DNA of 64,000 nt from positions 15,268,401 to 15,332,400 of the forward strand of contig OY755175.1 of NCBI GenBank assembly GCA_963576735.1, in the 5' to 3' direction. This stretch comes from Bedellia somnulentella. Its lineage: Eukaryota; Arthropoda; Insecta; Lepidoptera; Bedelliidae. Position 1 is the stretch's first letter, and the number at the start of each line of letters is the position of its first letter. Of this stretch, positions 1 through 11,553 are shown piece after piece. The translations under genes were made by a program, and so were the position numbers. The notes beneath the pieces were generated by a model. It made no database searches. It had not been told where the DNA came from and saw nothing but the letters and a program-made list of their open reading frames with translations.

Positions 1-130
1 CCAAATCGCGTCGGCATCTGGGGCCACAGCTACGGCGGTTATGCGACTCTGCTCACCCTTCTTAAGGATGATGATAACATGTTCCAGTGTGGAGTGTCTG
101 GAGCGCCGGTCACATCTTGGTTATATTACA
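1..130 (+). CDS. Paralogue 1, antepenultimate exon (nucleophile Ser)
   Basis: It encodes GIWGHSYGGY and continues to VTSWLYY. The exon ends after phase-1 base 130 at a gtaagt donor and is cut by the window start. It matches exon 11 of paralogue 2 in sequence and phase. Confidence 0.92.
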
Positions 131-3100
131 GTAAGTTGGAAATGATTTATTGGATACCTTAGAATAAATAAAAAGTCACGGTAACAGCGCAAAGATGATG
201 CCATGAAGATAATGATGGAAAAGCGCAAAATAAATTTTTGTTTATAAAACTAATTCAAAGAAATAATTTATATTAAGCACTCAGTTCACACAAGACTTAC
301 CCTTCTTTGAAACCGTTAAAGTTTTGTCTACCGAATTATATTATTTCATATGTTATTGTTTATTTCCTTAGACACGATGTACACTGAACGCTACATGGGT
401 CTACCGACTCCCGATGACAACTTAGCTGGCTATCAAGCCGGCGATGTAAACCTATTAGCGGACAAACTCGCTGGCAAAGACTTCTTCATAATGCACGGCA
501 ATGCTGACGACAACGTGCATTATCAGAACGCAGCTAAGCTGATGAAAGTGCTTCAACAAAAAGATATACCGTTCCAGCAGATGGTAAGGATTAGATACCT
601 TTTCAATTATTTTCAGTAGTGATTAGTATTTAGCTTAAAAGGAGCTAGTTTGTAACTTGTTGAAGGGCCTGTGAAATATTTGAAGTTTGGTTCGCTTGGT
701 TCCATAAGGTTCCCGATCAAATTATTTTTATCGTGGAAAGTCACTTCTCTGGCAGTACCCTGACAGTTCTTAAATACATGTATTTTAAAGTTAGTTTAGT
801 TAGTAGAGGACGGCCTCGCAATTCGAAAGTCAGAAGTGAAAAGAATAAAAGAGAATGTATGAGAAGAATGATGAGTGTGACAGAAGCAAAAGAGATTTGT
901 CAGTATCGTACAGAGTAGCGATCGATAGTATTTGCCTTACCCAAAGGGAACAATGGGCAAGAGTATAAGTAAGTAAAGAAATACATGTGTTTCTTTTCTC
1001 GTGTCGCTATCTGGCCAAGTCGAGTGCGAAGCAAACACTGCTGTACCATTCTTTACTGGAACCATTTCGCTGCATTTAAAGGTCCCTATTTGAGGACTTT
1101 TAGATAAGACCAGAATGCAGAAATTCACACGTTGAATATTCTTTATACGTTAGGCCCTAACACTGTATTTAGGGGGTCCAAGTATACGGCCTGTCATCCT
1201 ATTAATATTATAAATGTGAAAGTTTAGATGTTTGGATGTTTGAGGCGAAAAGGCTCCTAAAGTACGTATATAAATACAATTTAGCAGAATGCTAGATAAT
1301 GACCCAAATAAACAAATAGGATACTGTTTATCCCGGGAGTACCGGAAAAACGCCTAAAGTTTTATCATTAGCAAATTTGACAATACGAAGTCTGTCGGGT
1401 CAGCTAGTATAATATAAACTATAATAATACTACAAGAATTCTCAGTTGCTGTGTAGTGTCGGCTTAGAATATTGCACTACCCCATTTCTTCCGGTGGGTG
1501 TACGTAAGAGGCGACTAACGGTATTGGGGCTTTTAAGAGATTTTTGGACGATGCGGTTGGAGACCCATCACCAACAACAACCTTTATTTACCATCTTTTC
1601 CCCACTTAACTTTTCCAAAAGTGGCTGAGGAATTTCTAATTCCTTAGCTATGGCTACCCCATCTAGGGATTTACAGCCGTGAGTATATGTATGTAAATCT
1701 CAGTTACTTTATGTTTCGCTTGGCACGACTTGGTCTAGATTTTATTACTTTTTAGAGATAAACTAGCAGCTTTATCGAGACTTGGCTAGTTTTTTACGGA
1801 ATGTTTTTGGTGGGATTAAAATGATACTCAGTTAATTGGTTAGGATTATTAAAGATCCCGCATTCATGGTCATTAATCATGAAAAATATATTATTAAAAT
1901 TTTTCTTTGTATTATACCTATAATTAAAAATATAATTAACTCCAATCACAATCACACAGTAACTCCATCTCAAATACAATATACGATGCCACGATGTAAG
2001 CAGCCTTCTGAATCACTCGTCTTGCTTGATACCGACTACCATGAGGTAAAACAGGTCATTGACTCCCTGAAGACGGACTGTGCTGTGGGTTGGGATAATA
2101 TATCATCGGCAATCATCAAACAATATAAAAATATTATGATTCCTTCCCTTACCCACATATTTAACCTCTGTCTGCGAAATGGTGTGTTTCCAGATTACCT
2201 GAAGAAAGCTGTAGTCCACCCCATCTTTAAGTCGGGTGATCGATGTAATGTCAACAATTACCGCCCCATCTCCGTCCTGCCTGCGCTGTCAAAAATATTT
2301 GAACGCCTTATAAACTCCCGTCTGACCAGCTTTCTTGAAGAGAAAAATATTCTATCCAAAAACCAATTTGGATTCCGACGCGGGCGGTGCACAGCAGATG
2401 CAGTCCACAAACTTACCGATGATATTGTTATGGGTTTGGATAGAAGAAAGAAAATACTGGCAATATTTTTGGACTTAGCAAAGGCGTTTGACACTACATC
2501 GATTCCAAAACTCCTAACGAAGATGGAAGCTTTGGGTATTCGCGGTGTGCAGCTCGCCCTCTTCAGGAGCTATCTATCTAACCGTTCCCAGTATGTTGTT
2601 ATAGACAGTGAAACCAGCTCTGAACAACCCATAAGTTATGGTGTGCCTCAGGGCAGCATTCTGGGACCAATTCTGTTTCTTCTCTACATAAATGATTTAT
2701 GCAGCCTCGATGTGGTAAACGGCAAAATAACTTCTTTTGCAGACGACACTGTTCTTACATTCTCAGCTGACACATGGCACAGTGCGTATGCTCACGCTCA
2801 GCGTGGTTTTAATATAGTGTCAGCTTGGTTGGCAGATAACCAACTTTGCCTAAACCCGTCCAAAACCCAGTACATTACTTTTTCGATAACAAACAAAACC
2901 CAACCCCCAGCTAACACCTTTTCACTCCACACTAATTGTCCACATACCGAATTCCCCAAATCCTGCTCCTGTCCTACTATAGAAAACGTCAAGATAGTTA
3001 AGTACTTAGGAATTAAAATTGACTATAAACTTTCTTTCTCCGATCACTTAGCTAATCTTGCAACTAGACTCAGAAAACTAGTTTATATATTCAGCAAGCT

Positions 3101-4058
3101 TCGCCGCGTCTCAGACAAAAGACTATTATTAAGTGTATATTTGGCGCTTTGTCAGTCACTACTAATATACTGCATTTCTACTTGGGGGGGCGCAGCTAAA
3201 ACTTTTATACTGCCTGTCGAACGTGCACAAAGAGCAGTTATCAAAGTTATGCTCCACAAACCCCGGCTATTTCCAACTAAACAGCTTTACACGGAATGCA
3301 AGTTACTAACTGTACGCCAGCTTTTTATTCTGCATACATTACTGCGACAGCATTCTTTTACAACACACACGAGCTCCCTTTCATCTCGGTCTACCAGGAA
3401 CCCACTTATTGCCCCGCCAGCCCGGCTTAAAACACAATTTACAAACCACTTTTTCTGTTTCTTAGGCCCATTTTTGTATAACAAATGTAATCAAATAATC
3501 CCCATATTAGACCTCTGCGCCTACACTCTTAAGAAAAAAGTGACTGAATGGCTAAATACGCTTGATTATGACTCAACAGAACTTTTCCTAAAATATATAA
3601 CGTAGTGTTTTAATTCTTCTTATGTATTACACAACCACACTCATTCACCAACATCCACACACGCACATTCTCACTCACACACTTAAACACACACAAATTA
3701 AACACATACACACACACACACACACTCAATCACACAACAAACGCATGTGTCAAAGGAGAGATTTTCTTACACATATTTTCATTGTATAATTTTTCATTTT
3801 TTTTTTTTTTTTTTTCCATTAGTCTTATATTTGTTTTTGTTTCCTGAGTAACAACTTGTTGATTTTGATTTTAATTTGTTGATTTTGATTTTAATTTGTT
3901 CCAGTAAATGTTATAAATTTTCCTTTGGAAATTGGCGTCCATAGCACAGGCTCGACCTATTATGGCGTCAATGACCCTACTTAAATATGCCTAACCTGGA
4001 ACTTTGCTTTTGTTGTAAATTTTAGCTATAAAATGTATTAGGTTTTTTGGAGAAATAA

Positions 4059-4100
<42 letters not shown>

Positions 4101-4308
4101 ATTGTTATTTATTTTATTTATTTTATTTTATTTTATTAGGGACATCAACAGCACATAAACATGTAAGTTACAATTAGATAAATACAATGAAAAAGCCAAT
4201 AACTGACATCCACAGAAGATACAAAAAACAGTAGTACATACAGATATGTAAGAAAAGTTGTAACATAAAATGTGTAAAATGACTGAATGATTGATTTGTG
4301 ATATATAT

Positions 4309-4399
<91 letters not shown>

Positions 4400-7174
4400 T
4401 TCACTTATTCCCTCTATTTATTATCTAACGTCTTAATAACGTCGAAACGGAATTTGGCCTTAGAAGAAGCAAAAGGATCAGTTTCACCAAAGAGGTTATT
4501 AAATTGATTGGCAAGGCGAACCATTGTAGAATTCCTTGCATAATTAGTATGATTAGAGGCTATAGAAAAGAGCCTTTCAGAAGTGTGCCGAGTACGGCGA
4601 TGTGGAGTACAAAATGACAGTTGGGACAACAAAAATGGAGAATCAAGGCGACCAGAGAGAATGTCGTGTAACAGCATCATGTCCAGTAAAACTCTGCGAT
4701 CCTTAAGACTAGTGAGCTGATGCCTGTGACACGAATCCTCATATGAGCAACCGAAAAAATGAGTCCTGTAGTTAAGATGTTTTAAAAATTTAGATTGTAT
4801 ACGTTCAATACGTTGAATGTACGTTATGTAGTTTGGGGACCAGACACTGGATGCGTATTCGAGAATACTCCTAACGTAAGCATAATAAATCTGTTTTATA
4901 CACATCAGATCGTTAAAGGGCTTCGAAATGCGCATTACAAATCCAAGGTTGCGAAATGCACGCCCCGTAATATGCTCAATGTGCTTTTCAAAAGTAAGTT
5001 TACTGTCGAGAATGACACCCAGGTCACGGATGGATTCAACGCGTACGAGAGGTTGGTCGTTGATGGAATAATTATAAACAACGGGGTTTAGACTTCTAGT
5101 GAATGATATTTGGACGCATTTACTAGCATTCACCGAGATCCTGTTCTGGTCATAATACTGAGCAAGACGATTGAGATCCGACTGTAGCTTATCGCAATCA
5201 GTATTATTTGCTACATCAAGGAAAACCTTTTTATCATCCGCATACAACAAGAACCTGCATTCATGAAATACTGTATAAATATCATACAGATAGGCATTGT
5301 AAAAAAGAGGGCCTAAATGTGAGCCCTGAGGTAAATTTATAAGGTTATAAATAAGAAATATTGAAATAAAAGTTATATTTATTTCATCACGGTACAATTA
5401 CGTATTGTGTGATAGCGTAAGTCAGCGTATTTAAATAAATACAAAAATATTTTTTTTATAAGGCAGTATTTAGTAGTTTTTAATCTTATTCTTTTATTGC
5501 ACTACAATTTCGTAAATGCACTTTAGTAATATTAAAAGTATTTAATTTACCCATCACCAACAACCTTTATTTTACCATCCTTACCCCATTCAATTTCCAA
5601 AAGTGGCTGAGGAATTTCTAAATCCCTAGCTCTGGGTACCCCATTAAGGGATTTATAGCCGTGAGTATATGTATGTATGTATGTTAATTTACCCACTTTT
5701 ATAGCACTACTCTTGTGGCACTCGATGACTAAGGTGATAGGTAATAATTTCGGGAGGTATTTGGAAGTATAAGACATGATTGATGGGTGGCTAAAAATCC
5801 ATTACCAAATTTAATTATACCACCTATCCCACTGAACATTGATTAGCGGCTTATGTATATCTTTTTCCGAGGTTACGGCTAATTCGTTTTGCAATATGTA
5901 GCCGGAATATATATTTTATTACATTTGCCGTGTAGTGTCGGTTTAAAATAGCACTACCCCATTTCTTCTGGTGGGTGTACGTAAGAGGCGACTAACGGTG
6001 TTGGGGCTTTTAAGGGATTTTTGGGCGATGCGGTTGGAGACCCATCACCAACAACCTTTATTTTACCATCTTTACCCCACTCAACTTTCCAAACGTGGCT
6101 GAGGAATTTCGAATTCCTTAGTTCTGGCTACCCCTTCTAGGGATTTATAGCCGTGAGTATATGTATGTATGTATGTATTTTACTTCTGTTCTGAGTTTTA
6201 TAGCTGTGCTCTATATTTAAACATGCATTAAATCCGGGTCCTTTGATACAATTATGCTCCTTGCGTAGTGATAAAGACCTTGGCATTATAAATCTAGCTG
6301 AACAAGGTAAGCAGAGAGCAGAGAAAGTAGTTGTGCTGTGACTAAACCGGCCTTGCCGTCTACGTTCTGATGGAAGGACATACTATTCATCTATAAACCA
6401 GAGCATAAATGATTCACTTTGTTTTAACCTTCTTTAGTTGGATCGGGGAGAATCAGTGTTGCCTTATAAAGTGAATACATATATTGATAGTTATTAAATT
6501 AAGAGAAGATGACACAATAAATTCAACGAAATCGTTTATTAATAGTGGTAGACTTTACTATACATACATATAATTACGGCAATAACGTCCAAAAAAGTAG
6601 CCAGAGCTAGAAAGTTTGCAATTCTTTAGACACTTTTGAAGTAGGTTTTACTATTTATGCTGTCTAAACAAAAAAAACGTTTTTATTTTTTCTCTTTTAT
6701 TTTATTGAATCTTGTTACCCTAACGGGGAATGTTTTTCTAAATACCTTTGGTTTCTTTAGCACATCTCGCTTTTTATGAAATTTAAGTGTCTGTGTGTGT
6801 GTGTGTGTGTGTTACTTCTGAAGTATGCAGGATAAAATGACATAATTTTAAACATCTGTTTAGTGTATTTGCCGCATATTTAATACAGACAAAGAAACTA
6901 AAAAAAACAATCATTTAATATCATCTTCTATATTAAGTCGTGAAAATCTTTGTCAGCGCTTAATTTCTGTTGAATTTACTTTTGCCATCGCCGTAAACTA
7001 TATGAAAGGTATTTAAAATTAAAAACTTTGCGTTATTTATTATATAATTATATTATGTCGAGGTGTGTGTTTTTTTTTCAGTCATATCCTGATGAAGCCC
7101 ACAGCTTGTCTGGAGTGAATCTGCATCGCTACAACACTATGAATAGGTACTGGGAGAAATGTCTTCGAATTTAA
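1..7174 (+). CDS. DPP4-like serine peptidase, paralogue 1 (3' end only)
   Basis: This is the C-terminal catalytic part of an S9B dipeptidyl peptidase 4-like enzyme, which removes N-terminal X-Pro or X-Ala dipeptides. Exons 1-130, 372-583 and 7082-7174 join in phase (1, 0) and end at TAA 7172-7174. The nucleophile motif GHSYGGY (Ser codon 28-30), HGNADDNVHY with the acid, and YPDEAH with the base are all present, so the triad is intact. The S1-pocket W, Y and Y positions are kept, but the residue after the YY pair is Asn where paralogue 2 and human DPP4 have Asp. The upstream exons lie outside the window. The last intron (584-7081) is swollen by LINE-A1, LINE-D and three X copies. The C-terminus stops at CLRI, without the 18-residue tail of paralogue 2. 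I saw no AATAAA before the piggyBac element at 7462, only an ATTAAA near 7375. The family is clear; the substrate is inferred. Confidence 0.9.
372..583 (+). CDS. Paralogue 1, penultimate exon (catalytic Asp)
   Basis: The acceptor is ttccttag and the donor is atg|gtaagg. It encodes TMYTERYMGLP and HGNADDNVHYQN, ending in QQM at phase 0, as in exon 12 of paralogue 2. Confidence 0.92.
733..990 (+). mobile_element. LINE-B 3' fragment
   Basis: The translation from about 805 carries GRPR, then NKRECMRRMM and AKEIC..RTE, followed by RSIV. This is the C-terminal end of the LINE-B ORF2, as at 63360-63545. It has an in-frame stop before RSIV and lacks the rest of the element. It lies in the last intron of paralogue 1. 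Confidence 0.75.
1194..1407 (+). mobile_element. Non-autonomous Helitron-like element
   Basis: The 5' end reads TC, ATCC and then TATTAATATTATAAATG. The 3' end reads GTCGGGTCAG followed by CTAG at 1404-1407. These termini resemble lepidopteran Helitrons and the larger Helitron at 20393. The subterminal hairpin is degenerate and no coding sequence is visible. Confidence 0.6.
1448..1694 (+). mobile_element. X element (SINE-like), near full length
   Basis: It runs from GCTGTGTAGTGTCGGCTTAG to GCCGTGAGTATATGTATGT. The flanks 1437-1447 and 1695-1705 form an 11-bp target duplication ending in TCTCAGTT with one mismatch. It is inserted in the last intron of paralogue 1. Confidence 0.85.
1836..3605 (+). 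mobile_element. LINE-A1: reverse transcriptase ORF of a non-LTR retrotransposon, 5'-truncated
   Basis: An open frame of 589 codons encodes a reverse transcriptase and C-terminal region. Visible motifs are NNYRPISVLP, FLDLAKAFDT (first catalytic Asp), YGVPQGSILGP and FADDT (the YxDD box), then KYLGIKID and STWGGAAKT. Homology to LINE-A2 begins near codon 55. The frame has no natural start: its first codon is TTG and the endonuclease domain is missing, so the copy was truncated on insertion. The 3' UTR (3606-4060) holds CA-rich sequence, a tandem 20-bp repeat and an ATT-type tail. It lies in the last intron of paralogue 1 and is transcribed in the same direction. It belongs to the CR1/jockey-like group; the clade was not resolved. 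Confidence 0.9.
3861..3900 (+). repeat. Tandem 20-bp repeat, two units, in LINE-A1 3' UTR
   Basis: The unit GATTTTGATTTTAATTTGTT occurs twice head to tail, upstream of the element's 3' tail. Confidence 0.9.
4062..4099 (+). repeat. (ATT)n tail of LINE-A1
   Basis: A trinucleotide run directly follows GGAGAAATAAATT. It is the probable 3' tail made on insertion of the element. Confidence 0.85.
4309..4399 (+). repeat. (TA)n then (TG)n microsatellite
   Basis: About 24 TA units are followed by about 19 TG units. The run lies between LINE-A1 and the 3' end of LINE-D. Confidence 0.95.
4414..5397 (-). mobile_element. LINE-D: reverse transcriptase C-terminal half, 5'-truncated
   Basis: The minus-strand frame encodes the last part of a non-LTR reverse transcriptase. 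It begins within the PQG block (PQGSHLGPL, near 5335) and continues with LLYADD (catalytic box), RDLGVILDSKLTF, SILEYASSVWSP and ending in KTLDNK. The residues before PQG do not look like a reverse transcriptase, so the 5' truncation point is near 5336. The fingers and first catalytic Asp are absent, so it cannot be active. It lies tail to tail with LINE-A1 and has no close match to LINE-A, -B or -C. Confidence 0.88.
5554..5683 (+). mobile_element. X element, 5'-truncated, with target duplication
   Basis: It starts within the element at TCACCAACAACC and ends in the normal 3' tail. TTAATTTACCCA is duplicated at 5542-5553 and 5684-5695. A 5' truncation with an intact 3' end is typical of target-primed reverse transcription. 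Confidence 0.88.
5930..6176 (+). mobile_element. X element, near full length
   Basis: It runs from GCCGTGTAGTGTCGG to GTGAGTATATGTATGTATG. No clear target duplication was seen. Confidence 0.85.
6177..7081 (+). other. Rest of paralogue 1 last intron
   Basis: AT-rich sequence with a (TG)n run at 6790-6811 and the final pyrimidine tract and cag acceptor at 7070-7081. No other feature was recognised. Confidence 0.7.
7082..7174 (+). CDS. Paralogue 1, last exon (catalytic His)
   Basis: A T-rich tract and cag at 7079-7081 precede SYPDEAHSLSG. The His of DEAH is the triad base. The exon ends in CLRI and TAA at 7172-7174. It aligns with exon 13 of paralogue 2 but is shorter at the C-terminus. Confidence 0.9.
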   Translation, partial: SYPDEAHSLSGVNLHRYNTMNRYWEKCLRI

Positions 7175-7461
7175 AGAGGACATATTGACTAGCCATAAAA
7201 AATACTAGTCTAAATACGATTGAAGTATTTTTAGAGAACACTTACTTTAAGGCGTTCGTCGACTTATCTGTGCTGTAGACTATTATATTGCCCTTTGATA
7301 TATTTACATAAGAGGCTTTCTAATTCATCTTTTAACATAAATATGACAATCAACACCGAACTAGGCTTAAATTAATTAAAAGTCGATACAAAACACTTTG
7401 GTGATTTGCCTAGAAGCACTAGGTGAGGTGCTCTACCTTTCACAATATCGTCGATCATTAA

Positions 7462-8493
7462 CACGCTCATCGCGGAAGCCCATTTTTGCATCTAGTCAAT
7501 GTGGCGCAACGAGATCCTAAAGTTCTCGTTGTGATCCACGAGGAATGACGCAACGAGATCCAAAAGATCTTGTACGACTTGGTCACTTCAAACCTCAATA
7601 TTTCTATGAAATTTGGAAAAAATAATATTTTTTTGTATGTTCAGGTAGTAGATAAACAGACCTTTCAGTAAGTGTTCTTCGCCTCGAGTTATCTAAAAAA
7701 ATAATGGAAAAATTTCAAAATAAAAAAAACGAGAACTTTTGGGTCTCGTCCCGCACTAGATAGCTAAAAATTGCGAGTACTCTTAGATCTCGTTTCGCTA
7801 ATATTGCATAGTATCGATGAAAAAATAGTGATGGGAAGCAATAAGAAAAACAAAATTATCGATACTGAATCATATTATATTAGATAAGAACTAGCAGGTA
7901 AGGCATTACAAACTTCTTAATTAACTTTTTTAATGTTTTTCATTAAAACAAGGAAGACATAATGTTTTATTACATTTCACACAAAAACCCTTAACCTGTT
8001 TTGTCTTTTCACTGCACACTCCAGGAACACGTTTTAACACTTTCCGGAACAGAGATGAAGATTTTGGGGATCCATTACTTTCATTTACCGGTTCTTCAGA
8101 AGAACTAAAATATTATTTTTCTACTGCGTTTGCGATTCGTCATTCTGATTATAGCGTGATTGACATGCACTCATCGAAAGTTGACACGGCACTAATTAGT
8201 TTCTTATCAAGCTTCGCACGAGATTGCAACGGGATCCCTTGGTTCTCGTTTCGCACTAGATGCAAAATTTTACCATTTGGTCGCAACGAGAACTATTAGA
8301 TCTCGTTCGTTTTCATTCATAAAAATACTACTACCGATGTACCTAATGTCAGAAAATGTATTTATCTTACTCTATCAGTAAAGAAACATACAGAAATATC
8401 ATTTGCCAAAACAGGATGGACATAAGATTTCTCTTGCGCGATACTTGAACGTCACAAACGAGAACTAAAAGATCTCGGTCCGCGTTGAACGTG
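7462..8493 (-). mobile_element. piggyBac-like transposon, internally decayed
   Basis: TTAA lies at both ends (7458-7461 and 8494-8497). The terminal inverted repeats are CACGCTCATCGCGG on the left and, reversed, CACGTTCAACGCGG on the right. The minus strand at about 7932-8106 encodes the transposase C-terminal Cys-rich domain (spacing C..CVKC.KTLC, then CFNEKH and stop). The 1032-bp length is far below an autonomous element. Seven short palindromic motifs of type AACGAGA..TCTCGTT are scattered through it. It lies 287 bp downstream of the stop codon of paralogue 1 and could affect its 3' processing. Confidence 0.8.
7932..8106 (-). pseudogene. piggyBac transposase C-terminal fragment
   Basis: In the minus frame a Ser/Glu-rich stretch is followed by LFRKVLKRVPGVCSEK, GFCVKCNKTLCLPCF and NEKH-stop. 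The cysteine and histidine spacing fits the zinc-binding domain at the end of piggyBac transposases. No catalytic Asp-rich core is present. Confidence 0.75.
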
Positions 8494-8497
8494 TTAA

Positions 8498-9065
8498 AAA
8501 TGTAAAAACGTATTTAAACAAAGAGTGTTTACTTGTAAAAAAACAGTGTTTGTCTGTGGTTTGAGAAACTTAACAAACATAAATAAACTTCTGTAAAAAT
8601 TAAATGAAAGTTATTTCCATCAGGATCTGGTCTAAGATGTCCGTTCTTACTACAGTATATTAATAAGTAATAAAAAGTTATTTATATATAAACGTGTTTT
8701 TCATTACTTGTCCTGTCATATCCATCGCCGCCGTGACACTATCTGTACCAAGCTGAGTCACCGTTATTATCCATTAAGTTGACACTTTAGTGATGATAAA
8801 ATATTATTTTTGAATCTTACTAGATAATTGCTTTTAAATGTTTTCAAAATAATGTGGTGAGCTTATCTTATTCTTGAGATAATATTTCTGCGTTAAGGAT
8901 ATGGCTGACACTACGGTATATTGAAGTAAAGAGCAAATACATATATTTATACATGCTTTAAAAATCAGCAAGTAGGTGCTAAATAAAGATGAAATTGAAT
9001 GAAATAATATAAAATTATTATTTTTTCAAAGAAATTATGTATGCCCTTAGTTTAATCAAATTAGA
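8498..9065 (+). other. Intergenic, nothing recognised
   Basis: AT-rich sequence between the piggyBac element and a small LINE-B scrap. No coding potential or repeat was seen. Confidence 0.6.
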
Positions 9066-9110
9066 AATAGTGTGATTCGTGAAAGGTACCGACGAAAGAT
9101 GATATTGTAA
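9066..9110 (+). mobile_element. Short LINE-B scrap
   Basis: GTGTGATTCGTGAAAGGT followed by GAAAGATGATATTGTAA matches LINE-B at 26555-26600. Only about 45 bp remain. Confidence 0.6.
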
Positions 9111-9493
9111 AAAATGTGCCGAAACCATCGTAACATTATTTTTAAATACAATACGTATACTCAGGTTGTTAATCCCAGGAATTTACTGGGAAAGTGATTG
9201 AAACAATAACGGTTGTTTCTGGCAGGTCCCCAACAAGAAAGACATACCCATTTGTTCTATGAAGATAATTTTAATATCATTTAGATTGATCTTGGAATTG
9301 GAAAATATTCTGCACCCATTTGTGAAGCCATATAAAATATCGAAGCCAGAGAAAGAAATAGTTCAACGTATGTAGTTTTAATATTTTTATTAGTGCGATG
9401 ACTAATTTTGTGCTGTATGATATCGGCTAATAGCATTAATTGACGAGAAGCGACGTAAGGGATGATTTGGGGTTTGGGGATGTATAAATCACC

Positions 9494-10214
9494 GGATGAT
9501 TTGATGTTTAGGTTTTTTGAAAAAAACCTGAGGATTTTGCAAAAACACGGATAATTGGACAACGGTGATGTTTTTTTATAATCTTACTAGGTTTTTTGCA
9601 AAAAAACTAGTCGGTTTAGTAAGATTGTACTTCTTTAATGCGGATTGGCTGATTCCTGATTACTTGCCTACCCCTATTCTGATTGGTTCGTCATTTTAGT
9701 ATTAAGATATTACAGCTAGAGTTATAAAGGGTAAGAAATGAAAATACTTATTTTATACTCTGGAACTTTATTTATTTTTTAACTTTATTGTTGGAGGAAA
9801 ATAACAATCACGTTCAATAAATATATACGGACATAATTATACACAGACAAAGTTAGTCCCAAAGTAAGTAAGACTTGTATTATGGGATATAGCTAGGGTT
9901 GTAAACGGAAATGACAATACAATTTTTGCACTCAGGAACTTTTTGTAACTAAAATTAAAATAGCAATTTTATTAAATGTAGGAACAATTAAGTAAGGACA
10001 TCCTAATTAACAACCAATCACAGATGACGTGTTTATGGGGCACTGCAATCGACCAATCAGTGTTCAGTATTAATAAAAACTGACCTTTCTTTTCGAAATC
10101 ATACTAAACCAACTAGTTTTTTTTTTACAAAAAAAACCTAGTAAAATTAAAAAATATTATCACCGTTGTCTAATTATCCGTGTTTTTGCAAAAAACCTAA
10201 ACATCAAATCATCC
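9494..10214. mobile_element. Foldback/MITE element with long inverted arms
   Basis: The left arm (9494 to about 9631) and right arm (about 10090 to 10214) are reverse complements. Both have GGATGATTTGATGTTTAGG at the tip, ACACGGATAATTGGACAACG (one mismatch) inside, then the TTACTAGG and ACTAG palindromes. The arms are 120-140 bp around a 450-bp core without an ORF. No clear target duplication was found, so the superfamily is unknown. Confidence 0.75.
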
Positions 10215-10252
10215 TGCGACATATACGTAAATTAATATTACGATGTTGCTGG

Positions 10253-10356
10253 TTGACCCATCACCAACTATTCTTTACTTTACCATATTTTTCTCATTGA
10301 TCTTCCAAAAGTCACTAAGTTATTTCAAATTCTGAAGCCGTGAGCAGTGTATGCAT
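10253..10356 (+). mobile_element. X element fragment
   Basis: GACCCATCACCAAC, CTTCCAAAAGT and GAAGCCGTGAG mark a diverged, truncated copy. Confidence 0.6.
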
Positions 10357-11541
10357 CTAATTTTGTGACTATTACCTTGTCTTACGAGTAGCACCTCCTG
10401 ATATCATAGTTTTTGTTTATAATTACTATATGATTTGAGTTGTATTTTTTTTTGTCTCGTGAGAATGTTTTATATACAGTTATCGCCCTAGATTAGATCA
10501 TAGTATTGAATCACTACGTTCCTTGCCATTGTTTAGTTTTGTTGAACCGTAAAACAGTTCATAACTATAAAGAAAACTATTGTGACTGAAATGTCAATAT
10601 TAGTTAAAGGATATGTCTTCTTTAAATAAAATACGGACGTTTCTAATATCATTATTATATTTTCTCATAACATACTATTATACAAATTCACGCACGTAAG
10701 TAAGAGCTAGAGCTAAGATATATATGGAGCAAAAAAAAAACATTGAACAGACTATAATAATAGTATGAGATGTGTTAAAACGACTAAGTAATTTAAGAAG
10801 TGATCTCACTAACTGATTTTGAACAAATAATGTATCAGTATCACTTCCCAAAGTGACATACTCGCTTATCGTCTTTATTTTTATTTGAACTAATAAAATA
10901 TGTGAAAAAATATAGAGCCATGTGGAAGATAATGTTAGAAAAGCAATAGGGGCCGGATCCAGCTTTTAAAAAAGGTTTTGGGCATCTCACTAAATTCAAA
11001 CTAGCCAAAGTCGGATTAAGAATTAGCTTTTCGAAAGAAGGAATGCAGAAATCAAGAACCAATTTGAATTTCGTTTTTATTTCGCTTTGGCCTTTTAGCA
11101 ATAAAATATTTATATTTGAAAAAATCAAACACGATTTAGTCTTAGTTAGTTTCTATTTAATTTTTCATCTATTAGCTAGTTATCTTGCATATGAATTGTA
11201 TATGTATATTGACACTGGCTAATATCTAGACGTGTTGTCTCGGAAATCAATTTATGACTAGCAAGTGAGATCAACAAGGAAAAATTTAGCTAGGCAATCC
11301 GACTATCATATCCTTAACACAAACGAATTTGTATTTTTTATTGTATTTTCGAAGGATGCTAGACTAACTGCTTGTAATGCTTACATTCAATGTATTTGTA
11401 AAGGGGATCACAATACGTCAAGTAAAAATAAAAGCAGGAGTGCTGCTCTTGAGTATTTTTTTTAACTTTTTTTATATCGTTTTTATTGACAATCTCATCA
11501 TACTAGGGTGGTTGCATATATTTGTATATTGGCATAAAACC
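10357..11541 (+). other. Intergenic, nothing recognised
   Basis: AT-rich. The open frames here lack any recognisable domain or splice-bounded structure. Confidence 0.55.
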
Positions 11542-11553
11542 TATTTATATTGT

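Noticed and set aside
1836..3605. LINE-A1 frame as an alternative terminal exon of paralogue 1
   Set aside because: It begins at TTG inside a truncated retroelement and has clear reverse transcriptase motifs.
4174..4404. 76-codon frame of His-Thr and Tyr-Ile repeats
   Set aside because: It is a translation of the TA/TG microsatellite.
9281..9562. 93-codon minus-strand open frame
   Set aside because: It overlaps the left arm of the foldback element and has no domain or splice context.
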